A stretch of DNA of 16,184 bases, taken from positions 1 through 16,184 of the forward strand of contig JAJZPJ010000043.1 in the NCBI GenBank assembly GCA_021811225.1. Reading direction: 5' to 3'. This DNA comes from Pseudomonadota bacterium (GTDB taxonomy: Bacteria; Pseudomonadota; Gammaproteobacteria; Burkholderiales; Rhodocyclaceae). The notes under the pieces were generated by a model, which was given only the letters and a program-made list of their open reading frames with translations, searched no databases and was not told where the DNA came from. Both the position numbers and the translations under genes were made by a program. Below are positions 1-6,611 of this stretch, piece by piece (positions within the stretch are counted from its first letter, which is position 1; the number at the start of each line of letters is the position of its first letter).

Positions 1-668
1 TCGATCCCGCCGAACTGCTGGCAGCCGGCAGGCTGGAGCAGCTGGCCGCGGCGATCCGCCCGGACAGAGCCCTGCCCTGGGGCGGCAAGTCGCGCTCGGG
101 CGACACCGTCTGGATGGGCACGGTGGATAACGACGGCCTGGCGGTGTCCTTCATCCAGAGCATCTACCACGAGTACGGCAGCGGCGTGGTGCTGCCAGCG
201 ACCGGCATCAACTGGCAGAACCGCGGTTCCTCCTTCAGCCTGGAACGCGATCATCTGCTGGCCTTGAAGCCGGGCAAGAAACCCTTCCACACCCTCAATC
301 CGGCGGCGGCCAGGCTCCGCGACGGCCGCGTCATGGTTTATGGCACGATGGGCGGCGACGGCCAGCCGCAGACCCAGGCGGCGGTGTTTTCCCGCTACGT
401 CTGGTTCGGTCAGGAACTGCAGCGGGCGGTCAGCGCGCCGCGCTGGCTGCTCGGCCGGACCTGGGGCCAGGCGAGCGACACGCTGAAGCTGGAGGGACGC
501 TTCGCTGCCGCCATCGTCGCCGACCTGCGCCGCCGCGGCCACGAGCTCGAGATATTGAACGACTACGACGAGACCGTGGGTCACGCCGGCGCCATCGTGC
601 GCGGCGCCGACGGCATCCTGCAGGGGGCGTTTGACCCGCGCTCGGACGGCTGCGTCGCCGCTTATTGA
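1..668 (+). CDS. Gamma-glutamyltransferase family protein, C-terminal part (5' end outside window)
   Basis: The reading frame is open from base 3 and ends at TGA 666-668, so only the last 221 codons are present; an internal ATG at 114 is not the start. The translation matches the small-subunit half of gamma-glutamyltransferases, Ntn hydrolases that self-cleave and transfer or hydrolyse gamma-glutamyl groups (for example from glutathione). The motif SRSGDTVWMGTVD holds the likely autocleavage and nucleophilic Thr (codon 105-107). It is followed by QSIYHEYGSGVV, GINWQNRGSSFSL, KPGKKPFHTLNPA and YGTMGGDGQPQ, all typical of the family, most like the YwrD-type branch. The signal peptide and large subunit, which would show whether the enzyme is periplasmic, lie off the left edge. 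The gene converges on a LysR-type regulator 6 bp away. Family assignment is firm; the physiological substrate is unknown. Confidence 0.9.
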   Translation, partial: DPAELLAAGRLEQLAAAIRPDRALPWGGKSRSGDTVWMGTVDNDGLAVSFIQSIYHEYGSGVVLPATGINWQNRGSSFSLERDHLLALKPGKKPFHTLNPAAARLRDGRVMVYGTMGGDGQPQTQAAVFSRYVWFGQELQRAVSAPRWLLGRTWGQASDTLKLEGRFAAAIVADLRRRGHELEILNDYDETVGHAGAIVRGADGILQGAFDPRSDGCVAAY

Positions 669-670
669 CG

Positions 671-697
671 CCCGTCAGACGGGAGCGCGCGGCTCCC
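671..697. terminator. Two GC-rich hairpins between convergent genes (possible terminator)
   Basis: Just after the gamma-glutamyltransferase stop are two adjacent, slightly overlapping inverted repeats. CCCGT/ACGGG (671-675 with 679-683) has a 3-base loop, and GGGAGC/GCTCCC (681-686 with 692-697) has a 5-base loop. They also overlap the last codons of the opposing LysR gene. Neither strand shows a T-tract, so a classical intrinsic terminator is not demonstrated. Their position between convergent genes is the main argument for a role in transcript ends. Confidence 0.3.
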
Positions 698-1616
698 TGG
701 CTTCTTCGAGCAGCCAGTTCCTGAACGTCGCGACCTTCGGGCGCTCGGCATTGGCTTCGGCGCTGACCAGATAGTAGGCGGCGTCCATCGCCAGACTGAG
801 TTCGAAAGGGGCGACCAAGCGGCCCGCGGCCAGATCGTGGGCGGCCAGTTCCTTGATGCCCAGCACCACGCCCAGGCCATCGACCGCCGCCTCCAGGCCG
901 AGTATCGAATGGTTGAAGTGCGGGCCGCGGCCGGGATCGACGCCGTCGGCGCCGGCCGCCTTCAACCATTGCTCCCAGTCGGGCCGGCCATCGCTGAGAT
1001 AGAGGGTGTCGTCGTGCAGCAGCACGTGGTAGCGCAGGTCAGAAGGCCTGGAGAGGGGGCGCATGCCCTTCAGCAGGCTGGGGCTGCACAAGGGCGTCAA
1101 CGACACCGGGAACAGCAGATCCACCCGCGAGTGCGGATAGCGGCCGGAGCCGAAGCGGATGTCGATGTCGGCATCGACCGTCTGTTCGTCCGGAAAGTCG
1201 TGGCGACTCGTATCCATCAGCCGCATGCTGGCCAGGATGCGGATATCGATATCGGGATTGGCGGTGACGAAGCGGTGCAAGCGGGGCATCAGCCACTTGG
1301 TGGCGAACGAGGGCGGGACATTGACGGTGAGCGCATCGGCGCGCCCATAGGCGCGCACCCGCTCCACCGCCAGGGCGATATTTTCGAAACCTTCGCGCAG
1401 TTTCGGCAGGAAGCTCCTGCCCACCTCGGTCAATTCGATCGCGCGGGTGAGACGGTGAAACAGCGCGACGCCGAGCTGCTCCTCCAGCAATTTGATCTGA
1501 TGGCTGATGGCTGCCGGGGTGACGTGCAATTCCTCGGCGGCCTTGCGAAAGCTCAAGTGCCGCGCGGCGATCTCGAAAGTCCGCAGCGAATTGAGGGGAG
1601 GGAGGCGATCGCTCAT
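675..1616 (-). CDS. LysR-family transcriptional regulator, GcvA-like
   Basis: A 313-aa protein of normal LysR length. The N-terminus (LPPLNSLRTFEIAARHLSF) and the winged helix-turn-helix at about residues 20-55 (FRKAAEELHVTPAAISHQI, then LEEQLGVALFHR) are characteristic of the GcvA/AmpR/TrpI branch. The rest is the periplasmic-binding-protein-like effector domain. The ATG at 1616 is the natural start because the HTH begins at the usual distance from it. There is no Shine-Dalgarno just upstream, and an AT-rich TATATT lies about 10 bases from the start on this strand, so the message may have a very short leader. It converges with the gamma-glutamyltransferase gene and diverges from two small genes across a 128-bp gap; either could be a target. 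Effector and target are unknown; GcvA itself controls glycine cleavage in enterics, but no gcv gene is present here. Confidence 0.9.
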   Translation of the reverse strand: MSDRLPPLNSLRTFEIAARHLSFRKAAEELHVTPAAISHQIKLLEEQLGVALFHRLTRAIELTEVGRSFLPKLREGFENIALAVERVRAYGRADALTVNVPPSFATKWLMPRLHRFVTANPDIDIRILASMRLMDTSRHDFPDEQTVDADIDIRFGSGRYPHSRVDLLFPVSLTPLCSPSLLKGMRPLSRPSDLRYHVLLHDDTLYLSDGRPDWEQWLKAAGADGVDPGRGPHFNHSILGLEAAVDGLGVVLGIKELAAHDLAAGRLVAPFELSLAMDAAYYLVSAEANAERPKVATFRNWLLEEAREPRAPV

Positions 1617-1666
1617 CGGCGCAATATAGCTTAGTTTCTATAACCTGTGTCGGCATCTTTTTTAGC

Positions 1667-1683
1667 TTGTTGCACTGCAACAA
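1667..1683. promoter_or_regulatory. Perfect 17-bp palindrome, candidate operator
   Basis: TTGTTGCACTGCAACAA is a perfect inverted repeat (8 of 8 pairs around C1675). It lies between the divergent LysR gene and the small genes and overlaps the -35 of the promoter proposed for the latter, which suits an operator. It contains TGC-N3-GCA, reminiscent of TGC/GCA sites described for the polyhydroxyalkanoate regulator PhaR, but no PHA gene is visible. It does not fit the symmetric T-N11-A pattern usual for LysR proteins. The binding protein is therefore unknown. Confidence 0.55.
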
Positions 1684-1695
1684 CATCATTATATT
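1667..1695 (+). promoter_or_regulatory. Candidate sigma-70 promoter for the small genes
   Basis: TTGTTG (1667-1672) is followed after 17 bases by TATATT (1690-1695), which is 3/6 and 5/6 matches to the sigma-70 consensus at ideal spacing. The region is AT-rich in an otherwise GC-rich window. A start a few bases after 1700 would leave about 40 nt of leader before the first small gene. Confidence 0.45.
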
Positions 1696-1744
1696 GACGC
1701 TGTCGTGTCCTGACGGCAATCGCTCATGGATTAGGAGACTTGAC

Positions 1745-1879
1745 ATGAACACCCGGCAAACCCAGCTCCAGACCTCTCCCCGTGTTCCCCGGGCGAATCC
1801 TCTCCAGGATCGCTGCCTCCCCCGCCGCCTGGTTCTCGCGGAGCGACGGAGACAGGACTTATCTTTGAAAGGAGCTTGA
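1745..1879 (+). CDS. Small open reading frame, 44 codons, unknown
   Basis: The ATG at 1745 follows AGGAG (1733-1737) with 7 bases between, an ideal ribosome-binding site, and lies downstream of the candidate promoter. The predicted peptide, beginning MNTRQTQLQTSPRVPR, is rich in Arg, Pro, Gln and Leu, and has no membrane segment, signal peptide or recognised domain. The stop TGA (1877-1879) sits between the ribosome-binding site (AAAGGAG, 1868-1874) and the start (1882) of the next gene. Translation of this frame would thus run through the downstream initiation region, which is compatible with a coupling or leader role. A short hairpin (ATCCT/AGGAT, 1797-1801 with 1806-1810) lies inside it. 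The frame extends upstream to a non-ATG codon at 1667 inside the operator, which is unlikely to be coding. No function is proposed. Confidence 0.4.
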   Translation: MNTRQTQLQTSPRVPRANPLQDRCLPRRLVLAERRRQDLSLKGA

Positions 1880-1881
1880 AA

Positions 1882-2127
1882 ATGAAAGTCGATCTGACCC
1901 TGCGGCATTCCGATCTTGCCCGGCATCAAGGACCGGCGGCGGACCATTTCGCCCAGCTGAGCCAGCGCGCATCGACCGTCATCGGACGGATCAAGGAATG
2001 GCTGGCAGCCGAATGGCATCCGTTCAGCGAGGAGGAGGCATTTCTCGCCCAGTCCCAGAATCTGGCCGACCTCGAGCGGCGCATGCTGAGCTTGCAGAAC
2101 CCGCACACCCGCCAGTCCTTCTGGTGA
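1882..2127 (+). CDS. Small protein, DUF3563-like C-terminus, unknown function
   Basis: An 81-aa protein starting MKVDLTLRHSD. The ATG at 1882 is chosen because AAAGGAG (1868-1874) lies 7 bases upstream; a TTG at 1876 in the same frame is too close to that site. The C-terminal half (EEEAFLAQSQNLADLERRM) resembles the short DUF3563 family of proteobacterial proteins, in which an acidic stretch leads to a tyrosine/phenylalanine-Leu-Ala segment and then DLERR. This recognition is from memory of the motif and is moderate. The protein is charged, predicted helical, and has no signal or membrane segment. It probably shares a transcript with the 44-codon frame and the divergent palindrome region. Function is unknown. 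Confidence 0.65.
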   Translation: MKVDLTLRHSDLARHQGPAADHFAQLSQRASTVIGRIKEWLAAEWHPFSEEEAFLAQSQNLADLERRMLSLQNPHTRQSFW

Positions 2128-2135
2128 GCCCCCGA

Positions 2136-2162
2136 CGCCGCTTCGACGAATCCGCAGCGGCG
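2136..2162 (+). terminator. Hairpin downstream of the small-protein gene
   Basis: CGCCGCT (2136-2142) pairs perfectly with AGCGGCG (2156-2162) across a 13-base loop, 8 bases after the stop codon at 2127. It is followed by a C-run, not a T-run, so intrinsic termination is not shown. It could stabilise the 3' end or mark a Rho-dependent end before feoA. Confidence 0.3.
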
Positions 2163-2229
2163 CCCCCCGGAGAAAGCTAGGCCAGGAGAATTCCGCTATT
2201 ATCTTGCCTTGATCCATTGGGCTTCCTCC

Positions 2230-2463
2230 ATGCAGTTGACCAAGTTGCTCGACTATCTGGCACCCGGACAGGGCGGTCAGATCGTCGCCATCCACGCTGC
2301 CGAAGACCTCCGCCGCCGACTCGTCGCGCTGGGGCTCAAGCCGGGCAACAAAATCCGGATCATCCGCAGGGGAATGTTCACCGGCCCGCTGCAAGTGCGG
2401 ATCGGCACCACCGACATCATCATCCGCCGCCGCGACGCCCGGCAAATAGAGATCGCCGTATGA
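2230..2463 (+). CDS. feoA: Ferrous iron transport protein A (FeoA)
   Basis: A 77-aa cytoplasmic protein with the SH3-like FeoA fold, which partners FeoB in ferrous iron uptake. Visible family features are LAPGQGGQIVAI, then RRRLVALGLKPGNKIRIIRRG (the usual L-x-x-LGL-x-PG-x-x-I pattern) and GPLQVRIGTTDIIIRRRDARQIEI. The ATG at 2230 gives the standard FeoA N-terminus (MQLTKLLDYLAPG); an in-frame TTG at 2209 would add seven residues unlike the family. No good Shine-Dalgarno precedes 2230, since the nearest AGGAG is at 2184-2188. The start is therefore the least certain point. feoB begins 7 bases after this stop, so the two are co-transcribed and probably translationally linked. Confidence 0.9.
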   Translation: MQLTKLLDYLAPGQGGQIVAIHAAEDLRRRLVALGLKPGNKIRIIRRGMFTGPLQVRIGTTDIIIRRRDARQIEIAV

Positions 2464-2470
2464 GCCGGGC

Positions 2471-4258
2471 ATGAGCAAGGTCGCCCTGCTCGGCATGCCG
2501 AACACCGGCAAATCGACGCTGTTCAACCGCCTGACCGGTTCCGGCGCCAGGGTCGGCAACTGGCCCGGGGTGACGGTGGAACTGGCCAGCGCCAAACTGC
2601 TGCTCGGCGCGGAGATGGTCGAGATGATCGACCTGCCCGGCATCTATGATCTGCACGGTTTCTCCGAGGACGAGCGGGTGGTGCGCCACTTCCTGGAGAA
2701 CAATTCGCTCGACCTGGCGGTGGTGGTCCTGAATGCCGTCCAGATCGAACGCCAACTGGCGCTGGCCCTGCAGATCCAGGCCCTGGGCCTGCCGCTGGTG
2801 CTGCTGCTCAACATGGAGGACGAGGCCAGGAAGCTCGGCATCCGCATCGACACCGGGAAGATCAGCGCCCAACTGGCGATACCCACGGTGCTGGTGAGCG
2901 CCAAGTACGGCTCGGGTCACCAGACCGCGCTGCGCACCATCACCGCCGCCCTGCGCGCCGCGCCGGCCGTCCCGGTCGAGGCGGTCAAGACCGCCCTGAT
3001 TGCCGATCAGACCATAGAGGCGAAGCTGGCGCAGGTTCTCGCTGCCGCGGTGGACATGCCGCTGACGATGTCGGTCAGCCTGACCGACCGCATCGACCGG
3101 CTGGTGCTCCACCCGGTGCTCGCCCTGCCGCTGTTCCTGGCGGTCATCCTGCTGCTGTTCCAGGCGGTGTTCGCCCTGGGCATGCCGTTGCAGACGGCGA
3201 TGAGCGCACTCTTCGGTTGGCTGCGCGCAGACCTGCTCACGCCCCTGCTCGCCTGGACGCCGCCCTTCGTCCAGGGATTGCTGGAAGACGGCGTCTGGAA
3301 CGGCGTCGCCACCGTCGCCACCTTCGTGCCGATCATCGTCCTGTTCTTCGTCTTCATGGCGATCGTCGAGGACACCGGCTACCTCTCCCGCGCGGCCTTC
3401 CTGACCGATGCCCTGATGGCGCGGCTGGGCCTGGACGGGCGCAGCTTCGTGATGATCCTGATGGGTTTCGGCTGCAACGTCCCGGCGCTGATGGGCACGC
3501 GCATCATGCGCAGCCGGCCGCTGCGCCTGCTCTCGATGCTCTTGATCCCGCTGTCCCTGTGTTCGGCCAGGCTGCAGGTGTTCCTGTTCATCATCGCCGC
3601 GCTGTTCCCGCCCGCCCAGGCGCCCTACGTGCTGTTCTCCCTCTATCTCGCCAGCGTCGCCACGGCCATCGCCACGGCCCTGATCTTCCGCCGCCACTTT
3701 CCATCGACCGAGCCCTTCGTCATCGAACTGCCGCCCTATCGCCTGCCGACCGCGAGGCAGATCGTGCTGCGCGCCTGGCAGGAGGTGCGTCACTTCTTCC
3801 AGCGCGCCACCAAGTTCATCGTCGCCGGGGCGGTGCTGGTCTGGCTGCTCACGCATCTGCCTGCGGGCGTCGCGGTCGGCGGCCCGCGGAGCTATGCCGG
3901 CTTCCTGGGCCACGCCTTCCAGCCGCTGCTGTCGCCGCTGGGCATCGGCGATCAGCTGACCGTGGCGCTGATTTTCGGCTTCGTCGCCAAGGAGGTGGTG
4001 ATCGGTTCGCTGGCGGTGATCTACGCCACCAGCGGCGCCGCCCTCGCCGGCCACCTGGCGCAGCATCTGGACTGGGTGCAAGCTTACAGCTTCATGCTCT
4101 TTACGCTGATCTACACTCCCTGCCTGTCGGCCGTGGCGACGATCAGGTCGGAATCGCGCAGCCCGGGTTTCACCTTCGTCGCCGTGGCCTGGCCGCTGCT
4201 CCTCGCCTGGCTGTCGAGCTTCGTTTTTTATCAGGGAGCGCGCTGGCTGGGCTACTGA
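2471..4258 (+). CDS. feoB: Ferrous iron transporter B (FeoB), compact form
   Basis: An inner-membrane GTP-dependent Fe(II) transporter of 595 aa. The N-terminal G domain shows G1 GMPNTGKST (8-16), G2 Thr within VGNWPGVTV (around 35), G3 DLPG (54-57), G4 NMED (114-117) and G5 SAK (143-145). The membrane part has family signatures: GYLSRAAFLTDALM, GFGCNVPALMGTR (332-344), CSARL (364-368), GFVAKEVV (503-510) and YTPCLSAVATI (548-558). The Cys residues in those motifs (335, 364, 551) are retained. Typical FeoB proteins are about 700-800 aa, so loops and the linker after the G domain are shortened, but the frame is intact and the core is complete. G1 has Met where Asn is usual (GNPN). No FeoC-like gene follows within the window. 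Confidence 0.93.
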   Translation: MSKVALLGMPNTGKSTLFNRLTGSGARVGNWPGVTVELASAKLLLGAEMVEMIDLPGIYDLHGFSEDERVVRHFLENNSLDLAVVVLNAVQIERQLALALQIQALGLPLVLLLNMEDEARKLGIRIDTGKISAQLAIPTVLVSAKYGSGHQTALRTITAALRAAPAVPVEAVKTALIADQTIEAKLAQVLAAAVDMPLTMSVSLTDRIDRLVLHPVLALPLFLAVILLLFQAVFALGMPLQTAMSALFGWLRADLLTPLLAWTPPFVQGLLEDGVWNGVATVATFVPIIVLFFVFMAIVEDTGYLSRAAFLTDALMARLGLDGRSFVMILMGFGCNVPALMGTRIMRSRPLRLLSMLLIPLSLCSARLQVFLFIIAALFPPAQAPYVLFSLYLASVATAIATALIFRRHFPSTEPFVIELPPYRLPTARQIVLRAWQEVRHFFQRATKFIVAGAVLVWLLTHLPAGVAVGGPRSYAGFLGHAFQPLLSPLGIGDQLTVALIFGFVAKEVVIGSLAVIYATSGAALAGHLAQHLDWVQAYSFMLFTLIYTPCLSAVATIRSESRSPGFTFVAVAWPLLLAWLSSFVFYQGARWLGY

Positions 4259-4289
4259 ATTTCCGGGGCGACCCGGCGCAAATGTGCAA

Positions 4290-4307
4290 GTGCCCCGAAG
4301 AGGGCAC
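4290..4307 (+). terminator. Hairpin between feoB and the radical SAM gene
   Basis: GTGCCC (4290-4295) and GGGCAC (4302-4307) form a perfect 6-bp stem with a 6-base loop in the 78-bp gap after feoB. The following bases are A-rich rather than T-rich, so this may be an attenuator, a processing site or a weak terminator rather than a classical terminator. It overlaps a 14-codon frame that I do not call as a gene. Confidence 0.3.
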
Positions 4308-4336
4308 CGATAAGATCAAAACTTGAGGCAAGCGTC

Positions 4337-5869
4337 ATGTCTTCCGAGGTCCGCTCAGTACTCTACGTCCGTCTGCCCTGCTGGAAAATCTATCCCGGCG
4401 GCGTCATCTACGTCGCCGACTACATCCACAAGCAGCGACCGCAGATACATCAGCACCTGCTCGATCTGGCCCTGGTGCCGCCCGCCGAACGCCGGCGCGT
4501 ACTGAAGCAGCGGCTGGCCGCGATGAAGCCGGACGTGGTGGCCTTCTCCTGGCGCAACATGCAGTCCTTCGGCCCGCATCCCGAAGACGACGCGCTCGAC
4601 GTGGTCATGAATTTCGACCATTCGCGCAAGCTCTGGCGGCGCATCAAGGCGACCAAGAATTCGCTGCGAATCATCTCCGACTACGTCTTGAGCCGGCTGA
4701 GGAATTTCGGCTACATGAAGCTGGTGCGGCGACAGTTGCCCGACGCGCGCATCGTGGTCGGCGGTACCGCGGTCTCGATTTTCGGCAAGTACGTGGCGGA
4801 CAAATGCCCCAACGACACGGTGGTGGTGATCGGCGAAGGCGAGGACGCCATGCTCTCGATCATCGACGGCTGCGCCGCCCCGGCCGGGGAAAACTTCTGC
4901 AAGGATCGCGCCGGCCGCATCAGCCACCGCGCCAGGACCGAGACCTTCGACCTGCGCCGATTGACGGCCGTCGATTTCGCCTACGTCGAGTCGATCTTTC
5001 CCGACTTCGGCAGCTATCTCGGCGGCGACATCGGCGTGCACACCAAGCGCGGTTGCCCGTTCCAGTGCCACTTCTGCCTCTACAACAAGATCGAGGGCGG
5101 CAATCAGCGCTACCGTGAGCCGGCCGAAATCGCCCAGGAGGTGGAGACCCTGAACAAGCGCTACGGCGTCCGGCACATCTGGTTTACCGACGCGCAATTC
5201 TGCTCGACCAAGCGCAGCACCGAACACGTCGAGCACGTGCTCGACGAAATGCTGGCCAGAAAGACCACCGTCAGCTGGTCGGGCTACCTGCGCCTGAACC
5301 ACCTGACGCCGCAGATCGCCGGGAAAATGCTGGCCAGCGGCATGTGCAGCGTGGATCTGTCATTCACCGGCTCGCAGGAGGTGATCGACACGCTGACCCT
5401 GGGCTATTCGCTGGAGCAGCAGATGGAGGCCTTCCGCATGCTCAAGGCGAACGGCCATAGCGACCAGCAGGTGAAGCTCTACATCCCCCTCAACGCCCCG
5501 GGCGAGACCGTCGGGACCCTGAGGCAGACCATACAGAAGATCAAGGAACTGTACGCGCTGTTCGGCCGCGAACACGTGCTGCCCTTCATCTTCTTCATCG
5601 GCGTTCAGCCGGGCACGCCGGTCGAGCGTCTGCTGATCGACCAGGGTTATCTCAAGCCGGACTACAACCCCCTCACCCTGAACCCCTTCGTCATCAAGAA
5701 GCTGCTCTACAACCCCAAGCCGCTGGGCCGGCTGATCGGCCGGGCCTATCTCGAGGCGGCCGATACGCTCGAGGGCGGCAGCGAATATATCGGCCGCGCG
5801 ACCATCGACATCATCGAGCGGGAGCTGGAAAAATTCGAGCGCATCGACTGCGTCGCCGTCGCCGCCTGA
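4337..5869 (+). CDS. Radical SAM protein with B12-binding-like N-terminal domain, function unknown
   Basis: A 510-aa cytoplasmic protein. The CX3CX2C motif that holds the radical SAM 4Fe-4S cluster is at Cys240, Cys244 and Cys247 (KRGCPFQCHFCLYN), followed by a TIM-barrel-like region with HIWFTDAQF and a later PLNAPGET segment. Residues 1-180 look like the Rossmann-type domain found before the barrel in class B methylase and BchE-like enzymes: a KPDVVAFSW strand, VVGGTAVSIFG (140-150) and VVIGEGEDA. The DxHxxG cobalamin-ligand motif is not visible, so B12 binding may be base-off without that His, or lost. The start follows a GAGG at 4325-4328, 8 bases upstream. It lies 78 bp after feoB on the same strand and converges with livF. 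I do not recognise the specific family; methyl transfer or a ring/chain rearrangement is possible but unproven. Confidence 0.85.
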   Translation: MSSEVRSVLYVRLPCWKIYPGGVIYVADYIHKQRPQIHQHLLDLALVPPAERRRVLKQRLAAMKPDVVAFSWRNMQSFGPHPEDDALDVVMNFDHSRKLWRRIKATKNSLRIISDYVLSRLRNFGYMKLVRRQLPDARIVVGGTAVSIFGKYVADKCPNDTVVVIGEGEDAMLSIIDGCAAPAGENFCKDRAGRISHRARTETFDLRRLTAVDFAYVESIFPDFGSYLGGDIGVHTKRGCPFQCHFCLYNKIEGGNQRYREPAEIAQEVETLNKRYGVRHIWFTDAQFCSTKRSTEHVEHVLDEMLARKTTVSWSGYLRLNHLTPQIAGKMLASGMCSVDLSFTGSQEVIDTLTLGYSLEQQMEAFRMLKANGHSDQQVKLYIPLNAPGETVGTLRQTIQKIKELYALFGREHVLPFIFFIGVQPGTPVERLLIDQGYLKPDYNPLTLNPFVIKKLLYNPKPLGRLIGRAYLEAADTLEGGSEYIGRATIDIIERELEKFERIDCVAVAA

Positions 5870-5874
5870 GCGGC
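5861..5874. terminator. Short hairpin at convergent gene ends
   Basis: GCCGC (5861-5865) and GCGGC (5870-5874) flank a 4-base loop that contains the radical SAM stop codon. The opposing livF gene ends at 5880. With a 5-bp stem and no T-run it is only a weak candidate for a shared transcript end. Confidence 0.2.
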
Positions 5875-5879
5875 AGCGC

Positions 5880-6611
5880 TCACTCGTCGTCGGTGCCGCC
5901 GCCGAGGTAGGTGGCCCGCACCCGCGGGTCGCCGGCCAGCGCCGCCGATTCGCCGGCCAGCGCGATCTCGCCGGTCTCCAGCACGTAGCCGTAATCGGAA
6001 CTCTCCAGCGCGATGCGCGCGTTCTGCTCGACCAGCAGGATGGCCACGCCGTCGTCGCGCAGCCCGCGCACGATGGCCAGGATCTCGCTGACGATCAAGG
6101 GTGCGAGGCCGAGGCTCGGCTCGTCGAGCATCAGCAGGCGCGGCGCCGACATCAGCGCGCGGCCGAGGGTGAGCATCTGCCGCTCGCCGCCCGAGAGCGT
6201 GCTCGCGCGTTGCGCGCGGCGCTCGGCCAGACGCGGAAAGCGCTGATAGACCGAGTCCAGGCGACGCCTCAAGGCGTCGCGGCGCAGCCGCCCGGCGTAG
6301 GCGCCCAGCTGCAGGTTGTCCTGCACCGACAGCTCGCCGAACAGCTCGCGCCGTTCCGGCACCAGGCACAGCCCGCGTTCGACCCGCGCCTCGACGTCGA
6401 GCCCGTGCAGATCTTCGCCCTCGAAGCGCAGCGTGCCGAGCGAGGGCAAAAGCCCCATCGCCGCGGCGAGCAGCGTCGTCTTGCCGGCGCCGTTGGGGCC
6501 GATGACCGAGACGATCTGCCGCGGCAGCAGCGCAACCGAGACGCCGTGCACCGCCTCGACGCGGCCGTAGGACACGTGCAGCCCGCCGATCTCCAGCAGC
6601 GCGGTGCTCAT
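5880..6611 (-). CDS. livF: HAAT-family ABC importer ATPase, LivF type
   Basis: A 243-aa cytoplasmic ATPase of the branched-chain amino acid (HAAT) importer family. Walker A GPNGAGKT is at 38-45, the signature LSGGERQ at 139-145, and Walker B LLMLDEP at 159-165 with catalytic Glu164. The switch position has Gln196 (LVEQNA) in place of His, as is normal for LivF. The start is the ATG at 6611, which overlaps the stop of the upstream livMG fusion in an ATGA (6608-6611), a translational coupling arrangement. The open frame continues further upstream to 6974 but there it only shadows the fusion gene. It is the last gene of the importer operon. HAAT systems carry amino acids, amides, urea and aromatic or carboxylic acids, so the name livF marks the family and not the substrate. 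Confidence 0.92.
   Translation of the reverse strand: MSTALLEIGGLHVSYGRVEAVHGVSVALLPRQIVSVIGPNGAGKTTLLAAAMGLLPSLGTLRFEGEDLHGLDVEARVERGLCLVPERRELFGELSVQDNLQLGAYAGRLRRDALRRRLDSVYQRFPRLAERRAQRASTLSGGERQMLTLGRALMSAPRLLMLDEPSLGLAPLIVSEILAIVRGLRDDGVAILLVEQNARIALESSDYGYVLETGEIALAGESAALAGDPRVRATYLGGGTDDE

Noticed and set aside
2185..2203. Possible Fur box before feoA
   Set aside because: Only 8 of 19 positions match the classical GATAATGATAATCATTATC, all but two of them in the last six bases, so iron-dependent Fur control is plausible biologically but not shown by the sequence.
1039..2643. 534-codon open frame on the - strand spanning several genes
   Set aside because: It crosses the LysR gene in another frame, the promoter region and two small genes. 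Composition is shadow-like, and it would conflict with the strong operator and ribosome-binding sites.
2420..4081. 553-codon open frame on the - strand
   Set aside because: It is antisense to feoB, dominated by Gln, Arg, Asp and His, with no domain.
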